NCBI RefSeq assembly: GCF_003952225.1
Contig: NZ_CP034437.1
Span: 2,662,501 to 2,726,500, forward strand
DNA length: 64,000 nt
Direction of reading: 5' to 3'
Source: Paenibacillus albus
GTDB lineage: Bacteria; Bacillota; Bacilli; Paenibacillales; Paenibacillaceae
In this document: piece by piece, positions 54,652-63,581 of the stretch
Layout: each line of letters starts with the position of its first letter
How positions within the stretch are numbered: position 1 is the first letter of the stretch
Position numbers and translations under genes: made by a program
The notes under the pieces: model-generated
The model's input: only the letters and a program-made list of their open reading frames with translations
Told to the model about the DNA's origin: nothing
Databases searched by the model: none

Positions 54652-55740
54652 TTGATTCGTCATCAGATGAAATGGCATAATGTCGCAGAATTTCTGCCCG
54701 ATGTCTCCGGCTTGACCGTGTGCAGTCGGGTGCCGAGCACGATAAGAGATCAACTCAACCCGTTAGCTCAAACAATGGCGCTTCGTACCGCCGGAGTAGA
54801 ACTTAGGTTTCGCATGCAGAGTGACGAAGTGAAGCTCACGCTCAAGCTGATGAAAGACGAAGATATTCAGCTGGAAGCGCGGATGATAGAAGTTTATTAC
54901 GGCTGTATTTCGGAGCAAGAGCCCTATGTGTGGGATGGGACGAGCGATGAGGTCGTGCTCACGATTCGCAAGCCGGAGGAAGCGTTCTTCTCGCAAATGC
55001 GTGCCATTGCTGACTTGGAGAATGCGGCATTCCGGCCGGAGCTCGTTCGCGTGCTTCTGCCAATGGGTGCAAAGGTTGCTTTCGTGCAAATAGAAGGGGA
55101 GCTGTCGCCGCCTGAGCCTGGAGATGAGCCGGCCGAACGATGGCTAGCTTATGGCTCATCCATTACCTATGGGGCTTCCGCCACGCTGCAGAGCAGCACA
55201 TACGTGAATCGCACAGCAGCGGCACTGAAGGTAGACGCCATTAATCTTGGGTTTCCAGGAAGCGCTTTGCTTGACGAAGCGATGGCGATGTATATCGCTT
55301 CGCGCCAGGATTGGAACTTCGCGACGCTTGAGCTGGGCATTAATGTAATCTGGGACATGGAGAAGCAGGCGTTCGTTCCCGTAGAAACGTTCAAGCAGAA
55401 GCTGGATGTATTCATTCCGCTTATTGCGAAGATGCAACCGAATAAACCGATTTATTGCATCGATATTTTCTCCACGCGCGGAGATATCGAAGGAAGCACA
55501 CTTACAAGCGACTACCGGGAGGCTGTGAGGGCGACTGTCGCAGAATTGAATCTGCCGCATGTGATTCATCTGGATGGGAGGGCATTGCTTCCCGAGCTGT
55601 CGGGACTCTCCCGAGACTTAATCCATCCGTCGGCTCTCGGGATGGCGTTAATCGCCGAACGCTTGACTGCCGCGATCATAGCGGACCGGGCAGTTAGAGA
55701 TGGATTGGTTTACGCTTCTCAGAGCGTTGTAGTAACATAA
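54652..55740 (+). CDS. SGNH/GDSL-type hydrolase
   Basis: A 362-residue probable carbohydrate esterase. An N-terminal beta-sandwich of about 160 residues is followed by the SGNH fold: block I WLAYGSSITYGAS with the nucleophile Ser, block III LELGINV, and block V DLIHPSALG with the catalytic Asp and His. No signal peptide. This two-domain layout is shared with CE2-like acetyl esterases and other sugar esterases. The start is TTG 54652 with AAGGAGG 9 bases upstream. Together with the GH28-like gene upstream it would deacylate and cut an imported, probably acetylated, oligosaccharide. Confidence 0.87.
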   Translation: MIRHQMKWHNVAEFLPDVSGLTVCSRVPSTIRDQLNPLAQTMALRTAGVELRFRMQSDEVKLTLKLMKDEDIQLEARMIEVYYGCISEQEPYVWDGTSDEVVLTIRKPEEAFFSQMRAIADLENAAFRPELVRVLLPMGAKVAFVQIEGELSPPEPGDEPAERWLAYGSSITYGASATLQSSTYVNRTAAALKVDAINLGFPGSALLDEAMAMYIASRQDWNFATLELGINVIWDMEKQAFVPVETFKQKLDVFIPLIAKMQPNKPIYCIDIFSTRGDIEGSTLTSDYREAVRATVAELNLPHVIHLDGRALLPELSGLSRDLIHPSALGMALIAERLTAAIIADRAVRDGLVYASQSVVVT

Positions 55741-55771
55741 GGAGCATTAAGCCGAAGGCGAGTTGGACAAG

Positions 55772-57541
55772 ATGATTATGCAGAAGTTAAGGCGCGTTTT
55801 TCATACCAATACGTTGATGTTCAAGCTCGTAGCCGTCATGATTCTGAATATTCTTATTCCGATTCTTCTTATCGGCAGCATTTCTTTCTATTCCATCTAT
55901 TCCATCCTGCAGAATAAGATCGAGAAAGGCGTTCAGACCAATCTGAACGAAATCTCTCAAGGACTGCAGACGGCTCTCGATAATCTCGGCTATGCATCCA
56001 GGCAGCTGACTCTGGACGGCGATATTGGCAAAAGGCTGGAGCAGTACCTGAACCCGGCCGTGCCGAACAATTTGAAATCCGATATCCAGAGCGATATTGA
56101 ATCAAGGCTTAACTTGATCAGCTATGCGAATCAGGGGCTGGGCACGATGTTTTATTTTATCCCCGCACAGCACCGGACGATGTTTGAAACGATGCTGCTC
56201 AAGAAGGGAGCGAATCCGATGGATATGCCGCTTCTGGGAGCCGACCCGCTGACGCGATACCAAGGTCCGCATAAGAGCATCTATCTATACAGCGACAACA
56301 CGGTGCTGTCCATTGTCCAAGAGATGACAGGCAATCCCAATATACCGAAGACGTATGTTTACATCGAAACGAACTATAAGCTGTTCAAGGATTTACTCGC
56401 CAAGAACAATTTCGGCTTCAATGTGCGTTATGTGATTCTCGGCAAAAACCGGCAGGTGCTCTATAGCGAGCTTAACGACGCTTATCCGCCAGGTGCATTT
56501 ATCTCACAGGACTATGTGAAAACGGATACCAAATCATCCAGCCAAGCCGACCTTCGATTGTTCGAGGTGGAAGGAGCAGGCGGGTGGTCGATCATAGCGG
56601 CAGCGAGCAAGAAGGATCTTCGCGGTGAAATCACGTCATGGGCAGTGAAATATGCGGCAGTGGCGATCTTCTCTCTTCTATTGAGTTTGCTTCTTGCGTG
56701 GCTGATATGGCGGTTTATTTACCGCAAAATGAGCCAGCTGAAGCGGGAAATCCAGCTTACCGGCGAGTATCGTTTCGATGCTCCTGTGACACAAGTGAAC
56801 GTCGTTGAGTTCGATGACTTGATCTATCGCTTCCATGGCATGCGCGAGAAGATCGTAGAGCTGCTCGAGGAAGTGGAGCAGAAAGAGAAAAACAAGCGAA
56901 TGCTGGAGGTTCAGAAGCTCAAATATCAGATTAACCCCCATTTCATCCATAACACGCTGAATACGATTCAATGGATTGCCCGCATTAATAAACAGGAGGA
57001 AATCGTCAGCCTAGTTTCGGTGTTCTCCCGTATTCTACACTACAATCTGGGTAAGGAAGGCGAGATCGTCACGGTCCGCGAAGAGATCGAAGCGCTTAAA
57101 GATTACGTGACGCTGCAGAAGATCCGATATAACCATCAGTTTGGAGTCGAATTCCATGTTGATGAGGCGACGCTCTCGCTGCCCATTGTCCGCTTCTTAA
57201 TGCAGCCGATTGTCGAGAATGCGATGTATCACGGCTTCAACGATGATGATGGTACGATATCTATCCATGTAAGGCTCGATTCCGATGATCATTTCAGTTT
57301 AATTGTCGAGGATAATGGGCAAGGCATGGATGAGAGGACGCTGCAAGGCATGATGAACGCTGAAGACGGCGACCGCAAGAGATCAGGGATGGGCATTGGA
57401 CTTCGGTTCGTCGACCAGACGATCAAACAATATTTTGGCGTCGGCTACGGACTTCATATTCAAAGCGAGCTTGGGCGCGGTACGCGAGTAATGGTTAGAC
57501 TGCCAATCATCGAGCATACACGGGAGGAGGAGCATCCATGA
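55772..57541 (+). CDS. Sensor histidine kinase, YesM type
   Basis: A 589-residue membrane kinase. Helices near residues 15-40 and 290-312 flank an extracytoplasmic sensor domain of about 250 residues. The HAMP region, coiled coil (VELLEEVEQKEKNKRMLEVQK), phospho-acceptor His390 (QINPHFIHNT; most relatives have FLYN) and HATPase with PIVENAMYHGF and VEDNGQGMDE follow. ATG 55772 is given as the start; TTG 55763 three codons upstream is closer to a GAAGG and is possible. It follows the SGNH gene by about 30 bases, so enzymes and sensors are probably co-transcribed. Overlaps the response regulator by 4 bases (ATGA). Confidence 0.9.
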   Translation: MIMQKLRRVFHTNTLMFKLVAVMILNILIPILLIGSISFYSIYSILQNKIEKGVQTNLNEISQGLQTALDNLGYASRQLTLDGDIGKRLEQYLNPAVPNNLKSDIQSDIESRLNLISYANQGLGTMFYFIPAQHRTMFETMLLKKGANPMDMPLLGADPLTRYQGPHKSIYLYSDNTVLSIVQEMTGNPNIPKTYVYIETNYKLFKDLLAKNNFGFNVRYVILGKNRQVLYSELNDAYPPGAFISQDYVKTDTKSSSQADLRLFEVEGAGGWSIIAAASKKDLRGEITSWAVKYAAVAIFSLLLSLLLAWLIWRFIYRKMSQLKREIQLTGEYRFDAPVTQVNVVEFDDLIYRFHGMREKIVELLEEVEQKEKNKRMLEVQKLKYQINPHFIHNTLNTIQWIARINKQEEIVSLVSVFSRILHYNLGKEGEIVTVREEIEALKDYVTLQKIRYNHQFGVEFHVDEATLSLPIVRFLMQPIVENAMYHGFNDDDGTISIHVRLDSDDHFSLIVEDNGQGMDERTLQGMMNAEDGDRKRSGMGIGLRFVDQTIKQYFGVGYGLHIQSELGRGTRVMVRLPIIEHTREEEHP

Positions 57542-58917
57542 GAACGCTGCTTGTTGATGACGAGCATTTTGTGCGGAAAGGGCTGCTGCTGACCGTTCCT
57601 TGGAAGCAGTACGGGTTCGAGATCATCGGTGAGGCGGAGAATGGATTGAAAGCGCTCGATCTTCTGCAGCACACGGCTATCGATGTCTTATTCACGGATT
57701 TAACGATGCCTAAGATGAATGGCTTCGAGCTCATGAAGAAGGTCAAGGAGGATTATCCGGGCATCCAAATCGTCGTGTTGACCTGTCATCAAGAATTCGA
57801 TTATGCGATTGAAGCGCTGCAAATCGGCGCCATCGATTATTTAGTTAAGACGCAAATTGAAGAGGGCAAGGTGGAAGCAGCGCTGGAACGAATCAGCAAG
57901 CGCATTCAAGCGGATGCCAAGCAGCGGGCGGAAGTGCAATCTAACGCTGATGCAACTGCGGGATGGGACCTCGCAATTGTACCGCGGACGTCCGGTGTCG
58001 ACCTCTCCATGATGGGCTTCGAAACAGCGACTCAGACAAAGCCGTTCCATGATGACAGCTGGATCGTAAGCCATCATGGCTATGACAACTGGCAGGCACT
58101 TCACGTATTCTGGGAGCGGAACGGGCTATACGCAAGCTGGATGCCTGTCGTCATTCCGATGGCGAAGGAACAAGGATATCCGGGGAAGCGTGAATGGCAT
58201 GACTTCCTAGAATATGACGTCTTTTATGCGTATCGCTCGGATCATCCGCTTCCGTTCATCTACAAGAAGGCAGAGGATGCTGGCAAGCACGCGGTTGTGC
58301 AGTCAGATGTAGAGCGGCTTCGCAGCACGTTTCATACGTTGAAATGGTTGTTTGATGACCATTCCTATATGGAATGGATCGGGATGGTAGAAGCTAAAGC
58401 GCCAGCAGCAGGAGAAGTCAGGAGAATGGTGGCCGATTCCTTGGAAGCGCTCCAGAATGTTCAAGGCATCTCTGACGAGCTGCGTGTATTAATTAACTCG
58501 CTGAACAGCATCACTTGGCACGGTTTGTGCGCATTGCTCGCACATTTGCGTAAGCAGCTCATGAACAGCGAGTATCCGCCAGAAACATGTTTGAGTATTT
58601 ATCGCGCGCTGCTCCTCATCCACACCGAAGTGGCGGAGGATTTGAATCAAGAGAATGTCGCACAGCGCGTCGCGCTTAGCCGCAGCTACTTCAGCCAATG
58701 CTTCCGGCCGCTTGTCGGCATGTCGTTCCATGAGCTTCTAACGCATATGCGAATTAAGAAAGCAGCTGCGCTGCTTGCCGGCAGCAGTTTATATATCTAT
58801 GAGATTGCGGAGCAGACAGGCTTCAATGACGAGAAGTATTTCAGCCGCGTGTTCAAACAGCACAAGGGCATGCTGCCCAAGGACTATCGTGAGTCGGCAC
58901 GTCTACTGCAACAATAG
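57538..58917 (+). CDS. AraC-type response regulator, YesN type
   Basis: A 459-residue regulator, about 90 residues shorter than the two other YesN-type proteins here. Receiver domain (1-120) with VDDEH, phospho-acceptor Asp54 (LFTDLTMPKMNG) and Lys in YLVKTQ. The middle region (about 145-350) carries an aromatic-rich segment (FWERNGLYASWMPV, YDVFYAYRSDHPLPFIYKK) of unknown type. The C-terminal AraC domain reads VAQRVALSRSYFSQCFRPLVG and YIYEIAEQTGFNDEKYFSRVFKQHKG. GGGAGGAGG lies about 7 bases upstream. It is the likely activator of the importer at 59097-62800. Confidence 0.94.
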   Translation: MRTLLVDDEHFVRKGLLLTVPWKQYGFEIIGEAENGLKALDLLQHTAIDVLFTDLTMPKMNGFELMKKVKEDYPGIQIVVLTCHQEFDYAIEALQIGAIDYLVKTQIEEGKVEAALERISKRIQADAKQRAEVQSNADATAGWDLAIVPRTSGVDLSMMGFETATQTKPFHDDSWIVSHHGYDNWQALHVFWERNGLYASWMPVVIPMAKEQGYPGKREWHDFLEYDVFYAYRSDHPLPFIYKKAEDAGKHAVVQSDVERLRSTFHTLKWLFDDHSYMEWIGMVEAKAPAAGEVRRMVADSLEALQNVQGISDELRVLINSLNSITWHGLCALLAHLRKQLMNSEYPPETCLSIYRALLLIHTEVAEDLNQENVAQRVALSRSYFSQCFRPLVGMSFHELLTHMRIKKAAALLAGSSLYIYEIAEQTGFNDEKYFSRVFKQHKGMLPKDYRESARLLQQ

Positions 58918-58949
58918 GGATGACAATTGGCCGAATGAGGTGTGACAAT

Positions 58950-59006
58950 AGAACGCTCGCCCGAAGATTGGCGGATACGGATCCGTTATTTTCACGAGCG
59001 TTCTTC
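58950..59006 (+). terminator. Terminator-like hairpin after module 3 regulator
   Basis: AGAACGCTCG faces CGAGCGTTCT (10 bp) around a 35-base loop with its own small stem (CGGAT/ATCCG). The following TTCCTCT is only weakly T-rich. Confidence 0.65.
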
Positions 59007-59096
59007 CTCTGTCAGCGACCATCAGACGCACCCGGGTTTTCTATGCTTTCGGTTAAGATGAAGCAGTAGAAGAGACGAAAGGGGAATTCATAACCG

Positions 59097-60887
59097 ATGA
59101 CGAGCAAAAGAAGAACGGCGGTTTCGCTGGCGCTTGCCTGCAGCTTGGCGCTGACGCTGACCGCATGCGGCAACTCGAATGATGGGAACGACAGCAAGGG
59201 CAATGCCAGTAACGGGAAGACCACGAATACTGCCGACAATACGGCGGCGAATAGCCAGAATAACGCAGCAAGCGCCGATCCGATGGCTCCTTACAAGGAT
59301 ACGGTGGAGTATACCACGGTCCGCAGCATTAGCCAGGATCCGAAGTTTCCGGAGGGTCAATCCTATGAGAAGAACGATTGGCAAGATTACGTCGAGAAGA
59401 CGCTGAACGTGAAAGGCAAGATGCTCTGGATGGCGCCTTCCGATGGTGACCAGTACGCGAAGAAGCTTTCGCTTGACGTTGCCAGCAACCACCTTCCGGA
59501 TATCTTCTATATTGAAGGCCAGAATGCAATTAGTATGCTGAACACGCTCGTTGACAGCGAATTAATCGAAGATTTGACCCCTTATTACGATAAATACGCT
59601 TCGCAGAAGGTGAAGGATCGTTACAGCGCTAATCCATACGCGTTTACGACCTCCGACTTCGGCGGCAAGCGGATGGCGCTTCCTTACGGAATGGAGAAGG
59701 AGCAGCCGATGCTCGTTTGGGTACGGGAGGATTGGCGGAAGAAGCTGAACCTGCCGGAGCCGAAGACGATCGATGACATTCGGAAGATCTCAATGGCTTT
59801 CACTACACAGGATCCAGATGGAAATAAGAAGAACGACACGCTTGGATTAGTCGCGCAAAGCAACAGCATGTACAGCCCTTCATTCGATCTGCATACGCTA
59901 GACAGCATTTATTGGTCGGAGAACGCGTTCCCTGCGACTTGGGAGAAGAATGCGGATGGCAAAGTACAGTACGGCGGCATTCAGCCTGAAGCGAAGAAAG
60001 CGCTCGGCATTCTCCGCGATATGTACAAAGAAGGCTCGATTGATAAAGAATACGGTCTCAAGGACGGCGGCAAAACAACGGAGGATGTCAGCTCGGGACG
60101 CGCAGGCATGGTGTTCGAAGCTTGGTATGCGCCGTACTATCCGCTTGGCAATACCATCAATAACGATCCGCATGCGGAGTGGAAAGCTTACGCTCTTCTC
60201 TCTGAGGACGGCAAGCTGAATGTGGGGTCCAGCCCGACGCCTGGCGGCTTCGTTGTCGTTCGCAAAGGCTTCGAGCATCCGGAGCTGGCCATTCAGCTGA
60301 TGAACTTATCGACTGAATTTGCGGACAAGTCCATTCCTGAATTGAAGCCGGTTTACGAGAAATACGATAAAGCAGTTACGGTTGCGGTAGCAAAGCACGC
60401 TCAATATGTGGATCTGAGCATCGCGGACCCGGCTGCAATCTATAACCAGCAGAAGAAGTATGATGACATTCTGGCAGGCAAAGCAGACGAAAGTATTCTG
60501 CTAGAGAACGAGAAAGGCGGCTTGGACCAGATTAAAGCCGAGATGAAGACGCCGCTTGAGACTGTGCTTGCCGGAAATCCGGACAAAGATACGCTCTCAG
60601 CCGCAATTTCGAATCATATCGGATACCTAGCGTATATGAATGCGATGAACGTCGTAACGAAGAACGAGAGCAATATCGTCGTAACGCCGAATGTGTACTC
60701 CGGGCAAACGGCGACGATGAAGACCAAGTGGACAGACCTTCAGACGCTGCAGAAGCAAGCTTACCTCAAAATTATTTTGGGCTCGGAATCGCTTGATAGC
60801 TTTGACAAGTTCGTGAATGACTGGAAAGCAAAAGGCGGAGACCAAATTACGCAAGAGATTCAAGCCGAGCTCGATAAGCACAACTAA
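59097..60887 (+). CDS. Extracellular sugar-binding lipoprotein, LplA type
   Basis: A 596-residue substrate-binding protein. Lipobox LTAC gives Cys24; an Asn/Asp/Ser/Thr-rich linker to about residue 65 leads to a large binding domain (LPDIFYIEGQNAISMLNTL, MALPYGMEKEQPMLVWVREDW, DPDGNKKNDTLGL, a calcium-loop-like segment typical of this group). It has the same class as the binding protein at 36158, with little residue identity by eye. AAAGGGGAA lies about 12 bases before ATG 59097. A hairpin follows before the permease genes. Confidence 0.92.
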   Translation: MTSKRRTAVSLALACSLALTLTACGNSNDGNDSKGNASNGKTTNTADNTAANSQNNAASADPMAPYKDTVEYTTVRSISQDPKFPEGQSYEKNDWQDYVEKTLNVKGKMLWMAPSDGDQYAKKLSLDVASNHLPDIFYIEGQNAISMLNTLVDSELIEDLTPYYDKYASQKVKDRYSANPYAFTTSDFGGKRMALPYGMEKEQPMLVWVREDWRKKLNLPEPKTIDDIRKISMAFTTQDPDGNKKNDTLGLVAQSNSMYSPSFDLHTLDSIYWSENAFPATWEKNADGKVQYGGIQPEAKKALGILRDMYKEGSIDKEYGLKDGGKTTEDVSSGRAGMVFEAWYAPYYPLGNTINNDPHAEWKAYALLSEDGKLNVGSSPTPGGFVVVRKGFEHPELAIQLMNLSTEFADKSIPELKPVYEKYDKAVTVAVAKHAQYVDLSIADPAAIYNQQKKYDDILAGKADESILLENEKGGLDQIKAEMKTPLETVLAGNPDKDTLSAAISNHIGYLAYMNAMNVVTKNESNIVVTPNVYSGQTATMKTKWTDLQTLQKQAYLKIILGSESLDSFDKFVNDWKAKGGDQITQEIQAELDKHN

Positions 60888-60907
60888 TTGTAGCTTTCAG
60901 TAAAGTT

Positions 60908-60942
60908 AAGGAGGCGCTGCCGAATCGGTTTAGCGCCTCTTT
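60908..60942 (+). other. Intergenic hairpin between binding protein and permease
   Basis: GAGGCGCT faces AGCGCCTC with a 13-base loop and a short CTTTAC tail. As in the other two modules, a stem sits right after the binding-protein gene and may raise its mRNA level over that of the permeases. Confidence 0.65.
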
Positions 60943-60994
60943 ACGTCAGACGCAAGGTTATGATTTCACAAGGATTGGAGTTGAGCTGTCACTC

Positions 60995-61900
60995 ATGCTA
61001 TGGAAACAAATGCGGCAATCAGGCGGGTATCATTATTTGCTTATGCTGGTGCCGGGAATTGCTCTGCTCGCGATCTTCAGCATCGTTCCTATGTTCGGTC
61101 TTATGATGGCCTTCCAAGATTACAACCCGGGGAAAGGCATGTGGCATTCCCCGTTCGTCGGCTTTCGCAATTTCAGCTATGTGTTTAACAATGATACGAG
61201 CTGGCTTGTCCTGAAGAATACGTTAATTATCGCGATTTCCAAGATGGTCTTCGGTATGGTAGTGCCGATTCTGTTCGCGTTATTGCTTAATGAAGTACGG
61301 CTTATGCTGTTCAAACGCTTCGTGCAAACGGTAGTTTATCTGCCGCACTTCCTATCTTGGGTCATTATTGCAGGCATTCTCAAGGATATCCTCTCTGCCA
61401 ATGGGCTCGTTAATCTCTTCCTGATGAAGCTCGGCGTGCACGATCCGGTTCTGTTCCTGGGCAGCAATGTCTGGTTCAGACCGATTCTGGTCGGCACCGA
61501 CGTATGGAAGGAATTCGGTTTTGCCGCGATTGTCTACTTGGCAGCGTTAACGAATATTAATCCGTCCCTCTATGAGGCTGCGGAAATGGACGGCGCTACC
61601 CGTCTGCAGAAGATTCGCTATATCAGCCTTCCTGGCATAACAACGACGGTCGTGCTGCTGGCGACGCTGAGCTTGCAAGGCGTTCTGAATGCCGGCTTTG
61701 ACCAGGTGTTCAACCTATATAACCCAGTCGTTCAACCTACGGGCGACATTCTGGACACCTATGTCTATCGCGTCGGTTTTGAGCAGGTAAACTATGAGCT
61801 GGCCACAGCCGTTGGATTGTTCAAATCGGCCGTAAGCTTCGTGCTCATCATAGTGGCGTATAAGCTTGCCAGCAGATACGCGGGCTATCGGATATTCTAA
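60995..61900 (+). CDS. Sugar ABC importer permease, LplB type
   Basis: A 301-residue inner-membrane permease with about six helices. The EAA loop is EAAEMDGATRLQKIRYISLP. FVQTVVYLPHFLSWVIIAGIL and the C-terminus KLASRYAGYRIF are typical of LplB. The ribosome site upstream of ATG 60995 is weak (GGAG, 14 bases away); ATG 61010 is an alternative. Partner of the permease at 61916. Confidence 0.92.
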   Translation: MLWKQMRQSGGYHYLLMLVPGIALLAIFSIVPMFGLMMAFQDYNPGKGMWHSPFVGFRNFSYVFNNDTSWLVLKNTLIIAISKMVFGMVVPILFALLLNEVRLMLFKRFVQTVVYLPHFLSWVIIAGILKDILSANGLVNLFLMKLGVHDPVLFLGSNVWFRPILVGTDVWKEFGFAAIVYLAALTNINPSLYEAAEMDGATRLQKIRYISLPGITTTVVLLATLSLQGVLNAGFDQVFNLYNPVVQPTGDILDTYVYRVGFEQVNYELATAVGLFKSAVSFVLIIVAYKLASRYAGYRIF

Positions 61901-61915
61901 GAGGAGGTCGTAACT

Positions 61916-62800
61916 GTGACTGCTTTAACCTACAAGAAATTCTCGCTATTCGACGCTGTCGTGACGGTGCTCATGCTCGTCGTCATGCTTCTATCCATTG
62001 GTCCGATGCTTCATACGCTTGCCGTATCGCTCAGCTCGCAAGCCAAGGCCGAAGCGGGTCTCGTATCCTTCTGGCCCAGAGGCTTAACGTATGAGTCTTA
62101 TCACAGCATCTTGAAGGATTCGCAATTTTTCCGATCTTCTTGGGTTTCTGTGCAACGGGTGCTATGGACGACGGGACTTAGCTTCATCGTCACTTTGCTG
62201 CTTGCCTTTCCGCTTTCGCGAGAAACACGGCAATTCCCGCTGCGCAATCCATTCATGTGGCTGCTGGTGTTCTGCATGCTGTTTAACGGGGGGCTTGTTC
62301 CGTTCTATATCGTGGTGAATGATCTGGGGCTCTATGATAAAATGGCCGCGCTGGTGCTGCCTTCGGTCGTGAATGTATTCAATACGATTCTCGTCATTAA
62401 TTTCTTCCGTGGCGTGCCGAAGGAGCTGCACGAGTCCGCGAGCATCGATGGTGCGAATCCGTGGCAGCAGCTGTTCCGAATCTATCTGCCGTTATCGCTG
62501 CCCGTATTGGCGACGGTATCGTTATTCGTTATCGTCACGACGTGGAATGAATATTTGCATGGCTTGATCTTCATCCGCGATCCGGAGAAAATGCCCTTGC
62601 AAACGTATTTGCAATCCATCTTCATTAAGATCGACCCGTCTCACATGACTTCGGAAGAAATTATCGAAGCGAGCAAAGTATCGAACACAACGCTGAACGC
62701 CGCCAAAATCATCGTATCGCTCGTGCCGATCGTTGCGATTTATCCGTTCCTGCAGCGGTATTTCATTCACGGCATCATGCTTGGCTCTGTCAAAGAATAG
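61916..62800 (+). CDS. Sugar ABC importer permease, LplC type
   Basis: A 294-residue inner-membrane permease with about six helices. The EAA loop is ESASIDGANPWQQLFRIYLP. FCMLFNGGLVPFYIVVNDLGLYD and the C-terminus YFIHGIMLGSVKE are typical of LplC. The start is GTG 61916 with GAGGAGGT about 8 bases upstream. No ATPase gene follows; a shared ATPase elsewhere must energise the importer. Confidence 0.93.
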   Translation: MTALTYKKFSLFDAVVTVLMLVVMLLSIGPMLHTLAVSLSSQAKAEAGLVSFWPRGLTYESYHSILKDSQFFRSSWVSVQRVLWTTGLSFIVTLLLAFPLSRETRQFPLRNPFMWLLVFCMLFNGGLVPFYIVVNDLGLYDKMAALVLPSVVNVFNTILVINFFRGVPKELHESASIDGANPWQQLFRIYLPLSLPVLATVSLFVIVTTWNEYLHGLIFIRDPEKMPLQTYLQSIFIKIDPSHMTSEEIIEASKVSNTTLNAAKIIVSLVPIVAIYPFLQRYFIHGIMLGSVKE

Positions 62801-62828
62801 ATGGCCTCTTCGAAGGCGAAGGCTTATG

Positions 62829-62876
62829 AAACCGGATGAACCGTCATGCCATCCATGACGGTTCATCCGGTTTGTT
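62829..62876. terminator. Strong bidirectional terminator
   Basis: A perfect 20-bp stem (AAACCGGATGAACCGTCATG and its complement) around a 4-5 base loop separates the module 3 importer from the convergent oxidase-family gene. Confidence 0.92.
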
Positions 62877-62901
62877 GTATCTATTTCCTCTTGCAGTTTG
62901 A

Positions 62902-63399
62902 TTAAGAAGACGGAGTCAATTCCACGATTTGATTGATGTTCGTACCCTCCGTATTTCTTCCGAGCAGTCTGCTGAACAGGAACTTGGCCATCTTAAATTT
63001 GTTGCCGGTATCCCAATACTCAGCGGTTTCGGCGGTTACTTTGATCAGAACGAGATTCGGATCGTCATAGGTTGTCTCCAGCAGCTTCTCGTAAACAGGA
63101 CTCCAGAACTCCTTTATTTTCTCGGTGCTGTCCACGAGCTCTGCTTCGCCTCGAATCGAGACGAAGGACTTGCCCGCATAGGAAACGTTGACCTGCCGAT
63201 TGTGGAGCAGCTCCTCGAACTTGCCGGTATCTTTCTTAGTTAAGAACCAGAGGGTACCATCGAACTCGGTATCCTGCGTTTTCATGGGACGTGCCACAAG
63301 CCCTTCCTCCGACACCGTTGTCAGCATCGCGATTTCAATGTCTCCGATCAGTTCGCGCACCTTTTCAATTGCTTCCTGCAGGTTAGAAGTTGGTTCCAT
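62902..63399 (-). CDS. Pyridoxamine 5'-phosphate oxidase family protein, general stress protein 26 type
   Basis: A 165-residue flavin-binding split-barrel protein of the GSP26 (YdaG) group. Motifs are IAMLTTVSEEGLVARPMKTQ, FDGTLWFLTKKDTGKFEEL, VNVSYAGKSFVSIRGEAELV and KIKEFWSPVYEKLL. Members bind FMN or FAD or related cofactors; the cellular role is unclear, and B. subtilis YdaG is under sigma-B stress control. AAAGGTGAT lies about 7 bases before the start. The gene stands alone. Confidence 0.9.
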   Translation of the reverse strand: MEPTSNLQEAIEKVRELIGDIEIAMLTTVSEEGLVARPMKTQDTEFDGTLWFLTKKDTGKFEELLHNRQVNVSYAGKSFVSIRGEAELVDSTEKIKEFWSPVYEKLLETTYDDPNLVLIKVTAETAEYWDTGNKFKMAKFLFSRLLGRNTEGTNINQIVELTPSS

Positions 63400-63542
63400 C
63401 TTCAGATCACCTTTCCCTATGTCATCATTAGAGTGCGGGTTATTTTACCAACTTTGACTGTTCTTTATTCGTTTCTTGGAAGAACTATAAATGACATTAT
63501 AAACATAAAAATTATATCTTTATTATATAACATTTGTAATGT

Positions 63543-63568
63543 TATACTCTTTAATGAAAGCGCAAACA
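63543..63568 (+). promoter_or_regulatory. -10 box and cre-like operator of the GH43 gene
   Basis: TATACT (63543-63548) is a good -10. Directly after it, TGAAAGCGCAAACA (63555-63568) matches the Bacillus cre consensus at 13 of 14 positions and fully fits the relaxed form WTGNAANCGNWNNCWW. A CcpA dimer there would cover the transcription start, so glucose-type repression of this hydrolase is likely. Confidence 0.6.
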
Positions 63569-63581
63569 AAGGAGAGTGTAC

